Below, piece after piece: positions 36,113 through 47,940 of a stretch of DNA of 64,000 nt. A program made the position numbers and the translations under genes. The stretch covers positions 4,340,649-4,404,648 of the forward strand of contig NC_057763.1 of NCBI RefSeq assembly GCF_010389155.1, written 5' to 3'. Numbering within the stretch: position 1 is the first letter of the stretch; each line of letters begins with the position of its first letter. Below the pieces are notes generated by a model that had not been told where the DNA came from, did no database searches, and was given only the letters and a program-made list of their open reading frames with translations. The stretch is from Erigeron canadensis. Taxonomy: Eukaryota; Streptophyta; Magnoliopsida; Asterales; Asteraceae.

Positions 36113-37138
36113 GACTTTGGTTTTTGGTGATGTATATAATTGTCAAAATTTGAACTTTGGTTAAAATAAAAAAAAAATATTAGCTTTTATATCAAAAAAC
36201 CATCCCTTTAAAAATATAGTTAGTGAACAATTATTATTCTCTTTATCTTAATTAAATAAACTCTATTTAATAAAACACATTTATTGGAAGTATAGATACA
36301 GGGAGATAAAAATCCAAAACATGAATAATGGGCTGGGATGGGACTTTCAAGACCAGTATGTGGAATCGGCTGTAGATTGTTATTAATACACTGGTCCATG
36401 GGCTGGGAACCGGTGTGAACTCGGGGAACCGGTGGTCGAACAGTGAACCAGTCAACCGGTTGCTGACTGTTGGTTGACTTGAGCTAAAAAAGATTCTAAA
36501 TTGCGGTGATGTCCACGGAATATGGTTGACTTGAGCTAAAAAAATTCTAAATTGCGGTGATGTCCACGGAATTGCACCACGTTACTCATAACCTCTGCCT
36601 AGAACACATTGCGGGTAATTTCTACCGGAGTTGCGACACATTGTCAGTGATCTCTGCCGGAATCTAGTTCACATCGGGGTTGACTCACATGAGAGAGGTG
36701 CGATATCTTTGTCGGAGTTGCAATACGTTGCCCGTGTTTACTTCTTATTGGGGTTTTTGATGTATTTATATTTATATTATGATTTTTTATATGTAGTATA
36801 TATATATATATATATATTTTATTAGACTTATAATGTTACCCGGTTCTTTAATTCGGTTCAACCGAACCAACCGATCCGACCAGTGACCAGTAAAAAAACC
36901 GGTCTCCTTCCAGTCTGGTTATGAAAACATTGTTAGAAAGTGTTGTATTTTATATAATATTGATTATAAAACAACACGTTTATATTAAATGTTGCATTTT
37001 AGTAATGCAACACTTTGTAAAAGTGTTGCAATTACATAAACCTAACGGGTGTGTATATTTTCAGTAGTTGGTCTCTAATTATTCAAATTTCTTTATAATA
37101 AAATCTCTATAGTTACCGTACATCGTACGGGTATTAGG
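36113..37138. other. Terpene synthase upstream region and repeat debris
   Basis: No exon is supported. A 52-bp tandem duplication (units starting GGTTGACTTGAGCTAAAAAA at 36472 and 36524) lies within a segment rich in AACCGGT and GGTTCAACCGAACC words, probably a decayed element (about 36380-36935). A TA microsatellite occupies about 36799-36818. A Helitron 3' end closes the stretch at 37116-37143. Confidence 0.5.
36472..36575. repeat. 52-bp tandem duplication
   Basis: Two adjacent units, GGTTGACTTGAGCTAAAAAA through GATGTCCACGGAAT, differ by a single small indel. It lies about 360 bases upstream of the terpene synthase start codon. Confidence 0.8.
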
Positions 37139-37143
37139 ACTAG
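37116..37143 (+). mobile_element. Helitron 3' terminus
   Basis: CCGTAC and GTACGG form a perfect six-base-pair stem around ATC (37116-37130), followed by GTATTAGGA and CTAG (37140-37143), then T. It abuts the 144-bp tandem repeat that starts at 37139. The 5' end was not identified. Confidence 0.65.
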
Positions 37144-37282
37144 TATAATATATAATATATATTTTATTGTGTATATTATATTTTATATAAAAGATTGAGA
37201 TATATAAAAATTGCAAAGATATAACATTACTCGATATAAACTTACTGAAATATTAGTGTGATGTGTTAGAACTAGAATTAAA
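37139..37282. repeat. 144-bp tandem repeat, first copy
   Basis: The unit begins ACTAGTATAATATATAATA. A second copy starts at 37283, is interrupted at 37296 by an inserted element, and resumes at 41418 to about 41541 with only a few differences. Confidence 0.85.
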
Positions 37283-37288
37283 ACTAGT

Positions 37289-40200
37289 ATAATATAAGGC
37301 TAAGTGCGTCGAAATGCAGTTAACTAATCCTGAAAAGTCAAGAGTCCCATAGTAAACAAAAGTTACCGGGTAAGAAGTTAGTCGGTCACCACTTTCACGT
37401 TGACTGCTTACGTGACATGCACACAATAACTTTTTGGGATTAGTTTATGCACACAATAAAAAATATATATGAAAATAAACAAGTTTTATGTGAAGTAAAC
37501 GAGTCCACATCCGTTTTATATTCACAATAAACATAATTTCTTGTTGAATACAATAAAGCCGATCTAGAGTTCGTACACACAATAACTTTTGGTGATTAGT
37601 TGATGTAACAACCGTACTTTTAATATTATATATGTGCTAGTTAGGTTGTTTACGTTCCCGCAAGCCCTAGTTATACTTGAAGCTAGTAGGTAATGCCCCA
37701 AATTAGTAATCTAAAGCTAATGATATGTAAAAGAATTTCCCAATGAAAGTACCTCGGAACAAAAATTTTTAGAGGTGATCAATCGATACGATAATAATAA
37801 CTTAAGGCTCATAAATTGAGATACCAGTCAAAATTTCTTATGGATTGCCCAACAAATCAAAAATAAAACCAAATCAAGAGGATATGATCATGATAAATAA
37901 AATTTTCAACTAAAAATATAATTGGACGTATTATGTACGTAAAAGCGTCGAAAACTTAATAAGTAAGCATATAAGCTTAAAAATTAATACAAATTTACAA
38001 CCAATGACCTATGTAACCAACTAAAAATACAAAAATATATCCACACACATAAATATACATGACTTACACACACATATACATATTCCTAACTAAAACAACT
38101 AATTACTTATATTTTACTAACAAAACACTTACAAATTAAATCCACACTTAACATACACCTACACTTATACTTATACAACAAGATTTTATATAAAAAAAAA
38201 AAAAGTAAAACCCCTCTAAATCCCCCCCATGAGGCCGCCCCCCCCCCCCTTCACACACATACATCCCTCCATTTCAAATTTTGCATGCCTTAAGTCTTGG
38301 AACTCACCACTCCAACACACACTACACTCCCATTTCACACACACTAATAAATTCTCTCTCAAAAACACTCTTCTTCTCTCCCTTTTCTCTCTCTTTTTCG
38401 GCAGCCAAGAAAACAAGAAGAAAACCAACAACAATCAACCTAAATACTTGATAATAATAAGGGTTTAAGTTAGGCTAAGCAAGGGTTGGATTAAGCTATA
38501 GTTTAAGGGTTGTTTCAAGTGTTGAATAGGGGTATTCTTGGAGATATAGGCCATGAAAATCTGCACTATATCCATCTTCAAAAGTGTTCTTCAAGGGTAT
38601 ATATCTTCATTTCTTTACTAGATTAATCTTGTTCTTGTTTATATTAAAATATTTTCTTCATGTTTTCTTTTGAATATACACTTGATGAGGGCAAAGTTGA
38701 TAGGATCTTTCTTTCCATGCTCATGCATGTTGAATCCATGAAGAAAGATCCAAGGATTCAACTAGTTTAAGACCCAAAAATGTGGATATGTGTTGATAGA
38801 TTTTAAAGTAACTTTTTATATAAAAAGATGAACATGATGTATAAATATTTGTATATATATTTCTGGAATATTTCATGAAAAATATATTTTTATGTTAATG
38901 AATTTTTGATAGTTAAAGCTTTATGTTAAAAAGTATTGATTTAAGTGCATATATGCTAGATTTAAGAAGGTTGGATTATTGTTTGGATTATGAGATGAAG
39001 CTAGGCTTGTTATAAGTGAAAAATGTGTTAAAATCAAAGTTAATATTCTGTAAAAAAATTATGGTAATAACAAAAATATGATTATGGAATCAAACAAGGC
39101 AAAATAGGCTTGAAATCGAAAACCGAAAACTTGTTAAAATGCATTTTGAGCACACACATGCACCATAACTATATGACCATGAAAATGTGATGAACATACT
39201 GGAAATATGACATATTAAAAGTATAAAACTCAATTCATTTGATGCATGGCAAGAATAAGCTCAAAAATAGTCTTTTCGGGTCAAATAATCACCAACCGAA
39301 AGCACAAAATTGCACATAGCACACCACCACCACAATCACGACTTAGGTCATCAAAATATGATGGACATTCTGGACAAAATGAAATAAGAACAAAAATCCC
39401 TTTTGAAGCATTTAAATTGGTTGAGAAATTAGGCAAAAATCACTATTTCGGTAAACGATTTTATGTTTAAAAGTCCTCAAATTAAAAGAACACAAGAGAG
39501 ATTGAATGGTTATAAATTTTTGTTGATAAAAGTTGCCTAAAAAGGGCCTGGGATTTTAGACAAAAACTCTTGTGATGATTTCTAAGTGTTTTTATAATTT
39601 AGTGAATTTAAAAGGGATTTTAAGGAATAAATAAATCAATAATAAATTATATAAATCATGAACTTGGACAAAATCACATAAATAGGATTAAAATAACTTA
39701 AACCTACTGGAGAAAGGTAATTTCAAGGAAAGAACCAAGTTTTACATAATTTAAGAATAACTAACTAAGTTAAAAATCACTAATTAATCACTATTATTAA
39801 ATAAATAAGTAATAAAGCTTAAATAAATAAATGAATAAATAATCTTACAAGTTTAAAAGCATAAAACTCAGTAGATAATCAAAATACAATTATCTATGAA
39901 TTTTAAAGGTAATTTAAGAACCTAAGAATAATTATAAGGAATTATTTAATTAATTAATGAATAAATGGAATAAATAATTAATTAAATAATAATAAATCAA
40001 GGAAATTAATATAAATCAGAAAATATATTTTAAAATCCAAAATACTACTGTACCAATATCAAATAATAGTACAAAGCAAAGTGTGCAAAAGAAATCTCGC
40101 GAATCAAAGCCGAATCACCGAAATTCCAACAAACGCGCAAAAACGCTTAACGCAAAAACTACTCTTACCATCAATTCCAATTTAACCAAACATCTTGAAC

Positions 40201-41425
40201 ATCATAATACACTTTTATTCCATAATTAAGTAACAACCAAAGATAGGCAAGCCTACTAGCATAAATCTCATGATCTAGTTCACTAGTTCATGTTATACGC
40301 ACTTACGTTGTGTATATTTGAATACCATGGTTTAGGCTTGCTTGGGGAACGACATCACTAGGCACACATCTCGTATTTGATCAGCCCCCATTACTCTTAA
40401 ATCAAGTGAGTCATAGCCCCCTTTCAAACTCTTTTATGTGTTTTACTTTCGGGGTGAAAAGCATGATAAATGAAACTACTTTCTATATATGCAATGTTTC
40501 TTGAAAGAGAGTTTGTTATATGAAATGATTCTTGATATATGAGTATGAAATGATAATAAAGGATTTATGTGATGAGCTTGAGTTCTGTCAAACCGCGGCG
40601 TTCGGTACACTACTATTTACTCCGAAAGTGGAGGCCTGTAGTTAGTTAGTTGCGCAACTAGGTTTCGTCCGCCCACCCAAAGCGTACCGTTGGAAGGTTG
40701 GTTGCCTTCGTGACAACCTCCACTTCTAGTCTGGCCCCCGGGTGTTCTAACTACCTAAAGATAATCGGGCGTCTCCATGGCACGACCCATTATCATTATT
40801 GTTATTATTATTACGGCACTTGATTGACAGCTTGTGCTATGAATTGAATTATTGGATTGTAATCGGACTTGAATAAAATGGTAGTAGTAGTGGCTCAAGT
40901 ATATACTCATCTAAGATAATGGAATTAGACCCTTGTGGTTATATGACAAGGATTTATTTACATGGTTAAAATTGAGTTGAACGAACGATTATCAAAGGAT
41001 GAATTGGAAATATTCATTAAATTGGTGACTCCTAATTTATTTTGTGATGATGTGTATATATGCTTATTGTATTAGTTTAAAACCTATGAACTCACTCAAC
41101 TCTCGTAGTTGACACTTTTTCTTCATGCTTTTCAGGTTTAGAGCAGTAGGTTTGCCTATGGACCGCTTTTGGACCTTGTGTTTGCATGGTGAACGAAGAC
41201 TTGTAATGCAAACAAGTTTATCTTTTATTCGGATTTGGACTTATGTTATGATTTTTAACACTTTACTTGAACTATGTAATCGTTTAATTTGGAATGGTTT
41301 AAGACTTTATTTAAGATGTTTTCCATTAAATCTTTTGTACCATGTCGTTCTGTGACATCTCGTGTTTCCGTCGTAGTCGGGGTGTTACAGTTGACTGCAT
41401 TCCGGCGCATTTAGCCTATAATATA
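37289..41425. mobile_element. hAT-like TIR element split by an LTR-like insertion
   Basis: The element spans 37297-41417. The left end AGGCTAAGTGCGTCGAAATG and the right end, inverted AGGCTAAATGCGCCGGAATG, are imperfect terminal inverted repeats of about 30 bp. The target ATAATATA is duplicated at 37289-37296 and 41418-41425. Comparison with the intact tandem copy at 37139 confirms the empty site and the 8-bp size. Without the nested 3.8-kb insertion the element is only about 330 bp and non-coding. Confidence 0.8.
37599..41394. mobile_element. 3.8-kb LTR-like unit, probable solo LTR
   Basis: The unit spans 37604-41389, starts TGTAACAACCG and ends GGGGTGTTACA. It is flanked by the 5-bp duplication GTTGA (37599-37603 and 41390-41394), and the host TIR element resumes on both sides. 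There is no gag or pol frame and no second copy of the ends inside. The tips match those of the 13727-16700 insertion (TGTAACA...TGTTACA), so both probably derive from large-LTR Ty3 families. A C-run followed by CACACA and CTCTCT tracts (about 38224-38400) may mark a promoter or UTR-like part of the LTR. Confidence 0.82.
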
Positions 41426-41643
41426 TAATATATATTTTATTGTGTATCTTATATTTTATATAAAAGATTGAGATATATAAAAATTGCAAGGATATAACAT
41501 TACTCGATATAAATTTACTGAAATATTAGTGTGATGTGTTAACGTCAACTAGACCATTTTATAGAGAATTTTGCCGTCCAAATTAAAGAAAATTCTTTAC
41601 AGAGGGCAGAAACATTGCTTTTCCAAACTCAAGGGGCAATCAA

Positions 41644-41652
41644 AGATATTTT
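41644..41652 (-). promoter_or_regulatory. Evening element upstream of the ELF4-like gene
   Basis: The plus strand reads AGATATTTT, which on the minus strand is the canonical evening element AAAATATCT, bound by CCA1/LHY/RVE-type Myb clock factors. It lies about 365 bases upstream of the start codon. ELF4 is known in Arabidopsis as an evening-expressed gene controlled through such elements, so the site fits the gene. Confidence 0.65.
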
Positions 41653-41923
41653 CTTTCTCGTACACGTTTACCCAATCACATACTTATTTAAGATCCATTC
41701 GATCTTTTCAAACATTTCACTGCCTGTCACTTTCTCCCGTCACAACCATTCCCGATCTTCTAAATCCAACGTTTCAAATTCACCGTCATCTACAAAAACC
41801 TCACCAAGCCGTCACTTTATCACTCAAAAAAGCACAAAAGAGCATTAGAAAAAAAAAATTAAAAAACACCGCCAATAAACAAAGTCGGTCATTGACTTAA
41901 TATTTCCTATTCATATAAACAAA

Positions 41924-41933
41924 CTATATATGT
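41924..41933 (+). promoter_or_regulatory. Candidate TATA box of the ELF4-like gene
   Basis: ACTATATATG lies 83-92 bases upstream of the ATG at 42016, which would leave a 5' UTR of about 50-60 bases. Confidence 0.4.
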
Positions 41934-42015
41934 GTGCGTTTTTTAATTTGTGTAAAAAAAAAAAAACTCACCACTGTATATCTGTATCTATCTATATCTA
42001 TATATGTAACAATAT

Positions 42016-42357
42016 ATGTATATGGATTCATCATCTGGTATAGATGAGGCATCAAAAACAGAGAAAACGACGACGTTGAGCTTAGAAGAAGAAGAGGAGG
42101 AGGATGACGTGGCATGGGAGATGTTGAATAAGAGTTTTAAAGAAGTGCAAAAGGCGTTAGATAAGAATAGATTGTTGATCCAACAAGTCAACCAGAATCA
42201 TCAATCAAAAATACATGATAATTTGGTTAAAAACGTTGAGTTGATTCAAGAAATCAATGCTAATATATCCAAAGTGAGTCGGGTTTATTCGACTCTGTCC
42301 GTTGATTTCTCCAGCTATATTCAAAAGACAAAAAGGTCAGAGAAACAACACAAGTGA
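42016..42357 (+). CDS. ELF4: EARLY FLOWERING 4-like circadian clock protein
   Basis: This is a small nuclear clock protein. In Arabidopsis ELF4 joins ELF3 and LUX in the Evening Complex, which represses growth and PRR genes at dusk. The single-exon frame encodes 113 residues (111 from the second ATG at 42022), close to the usual ELF4 length. An acidic stretch (EEEEEEDDVAWEML, about residues 24-37) is followed by the conserved ELF4/DUF1313 helices. Recognisable pieces are SFKEVQKALDKNRLLIQQVN, DNLVKNVELIQEINANISKV and a Tyr-Ser-x-Leu-Ser end. The intronless structure is typical. The upstream evening element supports clock regulation. The family also has EFL paralogues, and I cannot exclude that this is an EFL rather than the true orthologue. 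Confidence 0.92.
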   Translation: MYMDSSSGIDEASKTEKTTTLSLEEEEEEDDVAWEMLNKSFKEVQKALDKNRLLIQQVNQNHQSKIHDNLVKNVELIQEINANISKVSRVYSTLSVDFSSYIQKTKRSEKQHK

Positions 42358-42652
42358 GCTCAATTTCATCATCATGCATTTTGGTCCTATATATATATAT
42401 ATATATATATAAATTGGTGATTTATTATAATATGTGGATTTGGAGTTTTATTTTTGCAGGGTGTGTTTATTTATTTAATAAAGCTATGTTATGTATGTAG
42501 CTATATATATTTTTTTTGTTTCTGAGTCGTAATTATTATGAATTTGGAATCTAGTTTTGAATTTTGATTGATAAAATGAAGATTTAAATGGTGGTTTGAC
42601 ATTTGGTTTTGTATATGTTTGTGATTTAAATGGTGGCTAAACTAGTAATGAA

Positions 42653-43011
42653 GTATTTATGTTTAGTCCTTGAGCTTTATCTCAATGGTTGAATGACCAT
42701 CCCTACTTGCATGAGATCTTGAGTTCAAGCCATGGGGAGGACATAGGAATTAGTCCCTTTATAAAGGTCTGGCTCGGGTATACCCACGTTCAAGTCTGAG
42801 AGGGCAGAGTTTACCCCTATTAATCATTGTGTCTTCGGGCGGATTAGTAGGGAGTTTTCCCAATTGGGTATTTGAAATAAGCATTTCTACTTCGAGGGAG
42901 CTCTCTAGCGCGGACCTGGTTAAGACAACGTATGCTAAACCTCTCGCTGTCGAATCGCGACACGAAGTTTTCAGCGAAATTCACCTTTCAAAAAAAAGGT
43001 ATTTATGTTTA
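42653..43011 (+). mobile_element. SINE with 13-bp target duplication
   Basis: The body spans 42666-42998 (333 bp). The head is tRNA-like, with a B-box-type GAGTTCAAGCC (about 42721-42731) downstream of an A-box-like CAATGGTTGAATG. The 3' end runs into CAAAAAAAAG. The 13-bp GTATTTATGTTTA is duplicated exactly at 42653-42665 and 42999-43011, as target-primed reverse transcription produces. It lies about 300 bases downstream of the ELF4-like stop codon. The open frame inside (42829-43020) is not a gene. Confidence 0.82.
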
Positions 43012-43479
43012 TTTCTTTGAGGATGGATAACTCTGTTGATCAAGTTCTAGGAATCAGATAGTATCAGTAGGGATCCCTTTGTATGTATATAATTAGATTA
43101 GATTTTAAGGATATATAGACACCACTATACAATGTTTTCTACTAGATGTGATTGCATTCAATAGATGGAACACGTTAGGGACAAAAATAAATCGGGCCAA
43201 AACATATGGTTTTCATAGCGTCGGACCTTTTGTTGTTGTTATATGGGGCAAAGTATCAAAATTTTGTTGCTAGATTAACGAGTCCTTGTTGATTTGAGTT
43301 CAAATGAAATTTGAGATCAACACCACACTTAAACAAGAAACTGTCTTGCTAATGATTTTAGTGGTTAATTGCGCTTATGTTAATGGACAAATGGTTTCTT
43401 GTAATTCCTATTCATTTCTGGTTTGTGCATATGTTGTAAATTAATTCCATGTGAAGAAATTGTGCTTTTATGAGTATGA

Positions 43480-45780
43480 CTAAGATGCTTGCTCTAGCTT
43501 GTGACTTTCAAGTCAAAATAGTGCTGTTGATTTGCTTATACTGCAAAAATGCCAAATTTTGCGGTTACCGTCATCGGTATATTGTCTGCTGAGGTAACTT
43601 GGTTTGCAACATTTACTATTGGTAAATTGTCTGCTGAGGTAACTCGGTTTACAGCAAAATAGTTAGAGGTTGCCATTATGTTTCCAAGGGGTAGAAGTTT
43701 ATATATATTGTTTTAAGACATTGCTGATGCAGGAATGAATTTTCACCTCCTTATCAACTGTCTTAAGACTACTTATGATGCGAATTCCATACATTGACGG
43801 TACATAAAAATATAATAAAAAGTTTTTAAGACTAACGGGTTTGATACATCATGCTCCAATCTACTAGCCATTCTTAATCAGGTTGCAGGGGATTGGACCT
43901 GCAATTGTGACAGCGATCTTGTTACACATTAATGTTGTGGATTGATTATTCAGAGATGGTATATTGGTTGGCATTCCTTGTAAAGTTGTAAGTTGTCTGA
44001 AGTATTATTATCTGGATTCTTTTATAGCAACGAACTGCATAGAAAATAAAGTGTTGACTTACATAAGACTAGGGATTTCGAGTATAGGAGATGGTATATG
44101 ACAATGACTCAGTCATATGCTCAAACCATTATCTTACAAGATTGTTGTACTCTAGTTTAAACTTTCTGAAAAAATTGAAAATAAGCCATGTTATACTGTA
44201 GATTTTGTTCAATGTTATAATATCAGTTTGTTGTTGCTAGTTTTTTGTTTTTCGTTTTCAACGAGTGTTTTATTTGGTAGGTTCAAACTAGTGACTATTG
44301 TTATGGACTTTATGAGATAGTGCTTTTCATGGGGTTGATACTGCAAATGCTCCTGCTTCAGTCTCTTCTCATTTGATGCGTTTCGTCTCAATGTTGCATA
44401 TGCTGGTCTTTTCGGTTTGGCTATCAGTCTATCTAGCCACCTTAGCTTTTCTACATGTCTCATGTTCAAATGCAATCATTTATCTTGGATGTGTTTCTGA
44501 CTTGGTAGTCCTGTGCTGTTAGCTTCATGGTTTTGTTCAACCTATATAAAATATGTAAGGACCTTACATTGTTCGAACAAAATAAACACTTAGGTCCTTA
44601 CATTGATTGTACAAAGTTCATAGGTTCTTACATTGAATGAACGCTCGAGTAGCTCACTACACTACAATACTACATAACTATTTTGGCATAGTAGGTTACA
44701 CTCTAGTACCATTATCCCTTTATGAAATAGATGCTCACTCTAGCTTTGTGATTTGACTTGGCCAAATATTTGTCAATATTATTGCAATGCTTATATTACA
44801 ATATTCCTAATTTTGGTAAATTGCCTACTGGTATAACTCGGTTTTTCATCAGATTAGTTAAGAGGTTGCCATTATGTTGCCAAGGGGTAGAAGTTTGTAT
44901 ATATCGTATTAAGACATTGCTAATGCAGGAGTGAATTTTCACCTGCTTATCAATTGACTTAAGACTACTTATGACACGAATTTCCTTACATTGACAGTAC
45001 ATAAAAAGAAAATAAGGTTTAGTTAAGACTTGTTTGATACATTGTGCTCCAAACTGCTAGCCGTTCTTAATCAGGTTGCAGTGAATCGGACCTGCAAATC
45101 TGCAATTGTGATAGTGATCTTGGAACACATTAAGATTGTGGATTGATTATTCAGCAACCTGATGGTATATTGGTTGATTTTGGTGTTCCTTGTAAAGTAT
45201 GAATTAACTTTACTGAAATATTGTTAAATTTGGATTCTTATATTGTAACGAACTGCACACGAGATAAAGCGTTGACTTACATAAGACTAGGGAATTCAAG
45301 TATGGGAGATGGTGTATGACAATGAGTCAGTTATATGCTCAAACCATTATCTTAGAAGATCGTTGTAATCTAGTCTCTAAACTTTCTGATTAATTTCAGA
45401 ATAAGCCATGTGCAATACTGCAACTTTAATATCGGAATCCTGTTCGATTGTTGTAATGTTGGTTTGTTCACTTTGTTGTTACCGGCTTTGTGTTTTCTTT
45501 TTAAATGAGTGTTTTATTTGGCTGGTTCAAACTAGTGGCTATTGTTGTGGACTTTATGAGATTGTGTTTTTCATTTGGTTGATTTTGCAAATGCTCCTGC
45601 TTCAGTTTCGTTTCATGTCATGTGTTATTGCACTTGTGAATCAGTAATGTTGCTTATGCTTGTCTTTTTGGTTTGCTATCAGTCGATGCAGCCACTTGCC
45701 GCTTTAATCTTTCTAAATGTCTATATGTTCAAATGTAATAGTTAATCTTGGATATGTGTTTCTGACTTGGTAGTCCTGTT
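43480..45780. repeat. Diverged 1.1-kb tandem segmental duplication
   Basis: The copies at about 43480-44515 and 44720-45780 share long collinear blocks, for example CCAAGGGGTAGAAGTT at 43684 and 44880 (offset 1196). CTTGGTAGTCCTG appears at 44501 and 45766 (offset 1265), so indels have accumulated. The order of all shared blocks is kept. Neither copy has a coding frame. The first copy also holds an internal repeat (ATTGTCTGCTGAGGTAACT at about 43580 and 43625). Confidence 0.8.
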
Positions 45781-46050
45781 GCTAGCATCGAAGTCTATAA
45801 AAAGAGACTATAATACAACTGAACAATCAAAATAAGGTTCTGTTTCACATATATTATGATGATTATGGGAATGTAAGTGTTTTCTATACCCAATCACTTG
45901 TATCCATATTCCGCGAAGTGTGATGATCCATCCAAGTGATGGTAATCACACTGTTGAAAGTGAGTGATGAAGGAAAGGAGGGGGTTAGGGTTTTTTGGTA
46001 CATGAAACTATGAGGGCTCACAACGTACAATGTATATATGGCTGAGCACT

Positions 46051-46335
46051 TCAAAAGGGAGTTCTGTTTGTTGGAAATAGTTCACAAAGCTGTATTTCTT
46101 TAAATGTTAAAGCTGACATTTGACCACCACCAAGGAACCAAAGGTGGTTGTCCAAACATTTTTTTGGCAGAAATGTAGCGTTCTCAAAAAATATTTGGTT
46201 GCAGTTTCTCCAAATGATCCAGCAAGTTGGTTGGGTAACTGCTTTGAATATGAGTATCCTTGGTGTTAGCAGACAGGCTACAGTCCATGTCGATAAAGCG
46301 CATATGTAATGAAGATGAAGTTCATCTGTTTTCAA
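46051..46335 (-). pseudogene. Possible LINE 3' fragment
   Basis: This 94-codon frame contains CWIIWRNCNQIFFEN, which resembles the WxxWxxRNxxxFE pattern that follows the zf-RVT domain at the end of plant L1 reverse transcriptases. No other LINE part is visible around it. The match rests on one short motif. Confidence 0.3.
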
Positions 46336-47940
46336 CCAATTTTAGATTGCTAACTAAATAGCAATTAGGAAAAGAAAGCTAACCAGATCATTGAGTTGAG
46401 TAGTCTGACTCTCGGACCATTGGTCCAAACCAGGATAAAGAAAGGAGCCAATTACAAGTTACACAGTTTTATTTTAATTTGCCACCAAACAGGTTGTTTT
46501 TGTTACCCATATGTACATTCTCAGATATAGAATATGAAGGTGGGTAGCGGAGCCAATCCAAGAGTCAGTACAACATAAGTCCCCAATAGGATGAATAAGG
46601 AAAAAATCCTTAACTCACGGATACTCGTCCATTATGAGTTGGCAAACCGGTGAAGTTTTACAAGCTGATCCGGGTATATGTAAAAATGCGATAGATATGC
46701 ATATATATATGCATATGCACAGGGCTGGTCTTGGCACCGGACTACGTTGGCAATAGCCAGCATATTAGGGGCTGGGGGCATCAATGTACAAGTTCAAATT
46801 ATTTGTTACTAAGACTCATTTACTTTTACATTTTAAGCCCATATGACACCTCTTAAGCCCATATTATGGCCTTAACATTATGTTCTTTTGAGTTTTTTTA
46901 AAGAAAGAAAAAAAAAATTAATTAGTTGTGTTCTTGAGTTTATTTTATGATAGAAAGGAAGTGAAAGGATATGATTTGAAAGGATAATTTAGTTGTTTTT
47001 GTTTAAAAAATTTTCTCCCCAAGTGGGTGATTTGAAAGGATTCAAGTTTATCTTTCAATCTTTTCATTTTTTTTACAGAGTAATCTAAAGAACACATTAT
47101 GTCGATAGAGTGAATTGGCGTAATTTGTGCCTAAGATTATAAATGTTAAAAGTTTTAAATATCTTTGGCTCTTTGCTCATGATTCATGTTTCCTCATTCC
47201 GGTTGACATACGGAGCCACTCCCCTGACCAATCTATTTAAACAAAACGTAGTCATGCCTAGTTGCCTACATCTATAGACTTTAGAATAATCAAATTGACG
47301 TATGCTACCCTTCTATCTCTATATTTACATCCATATATTTACAAGAAAGTAGCTAATTATTTATGTTTTTAAAAAAAATTTATTTTGAAATATATAGTAA
47401 AAAAAATAAGTCTAGATAAAAATTATACTAAATTAAATTATCGTTGTACAACACTTTCATATGAATTAGATTGTAGCCTGAACTACACTTTCATATAATA
47501 AGCTGTGTTTTAAAACTTTTTTTAAAGATAGAAAAGAAATGAAATAAAAGAAAAATGAAGTGATAAATTACTTGATCTTATTATATAAGCTTTTTTTAAA
47601 AAGATTTTGTGATTGTTTTAAAGGATATTTTTTCTTTTATATTCTTTTTTTTTTTTTTTTTTAAAAGGGTAATTCGAGAGTACATTAAAATGACATAAAC
47701 TCATATGTCTTGTTGGTACTTCGTAGGGCATATCCGATTCTTAAAATAAATATGGGTTTTCATTCCATTTGATAAATAATTTATTAGCCAACTTATTTAG
47801 ATCGGTTGTTCATTAATGTGCCTCATAGTGAGTCAGTACTTTATTTTTATTTTTATTTTTTTTATACAATTTAAGGTCTCAGGTTTAAACTTTGATAAAA
47901 ATAGATGATTTTTCTTAAAATTTAAACGAATGTTAATAGG

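Noticed and set aside
38216..38468. Overlapping ORFs on both strands
   Set aside because: They are produced by C-runs and CACACA/CTCTCT tracts inside the 3.8-kb LTR-like unit.
41125..41355. 76-codon ORF near the end of the 3.8-kb unit
   Set aside because: It lies inside the probable solo LTR and has no retroviral or host domain.
41571..41900. 109-codon ORF upstream of the ELF4-like gene
   Set aside because: It has no recognised domain and lies in the region that should be ELF4 promoter and UTR; it is a Ser/Lys-rich chance frame.
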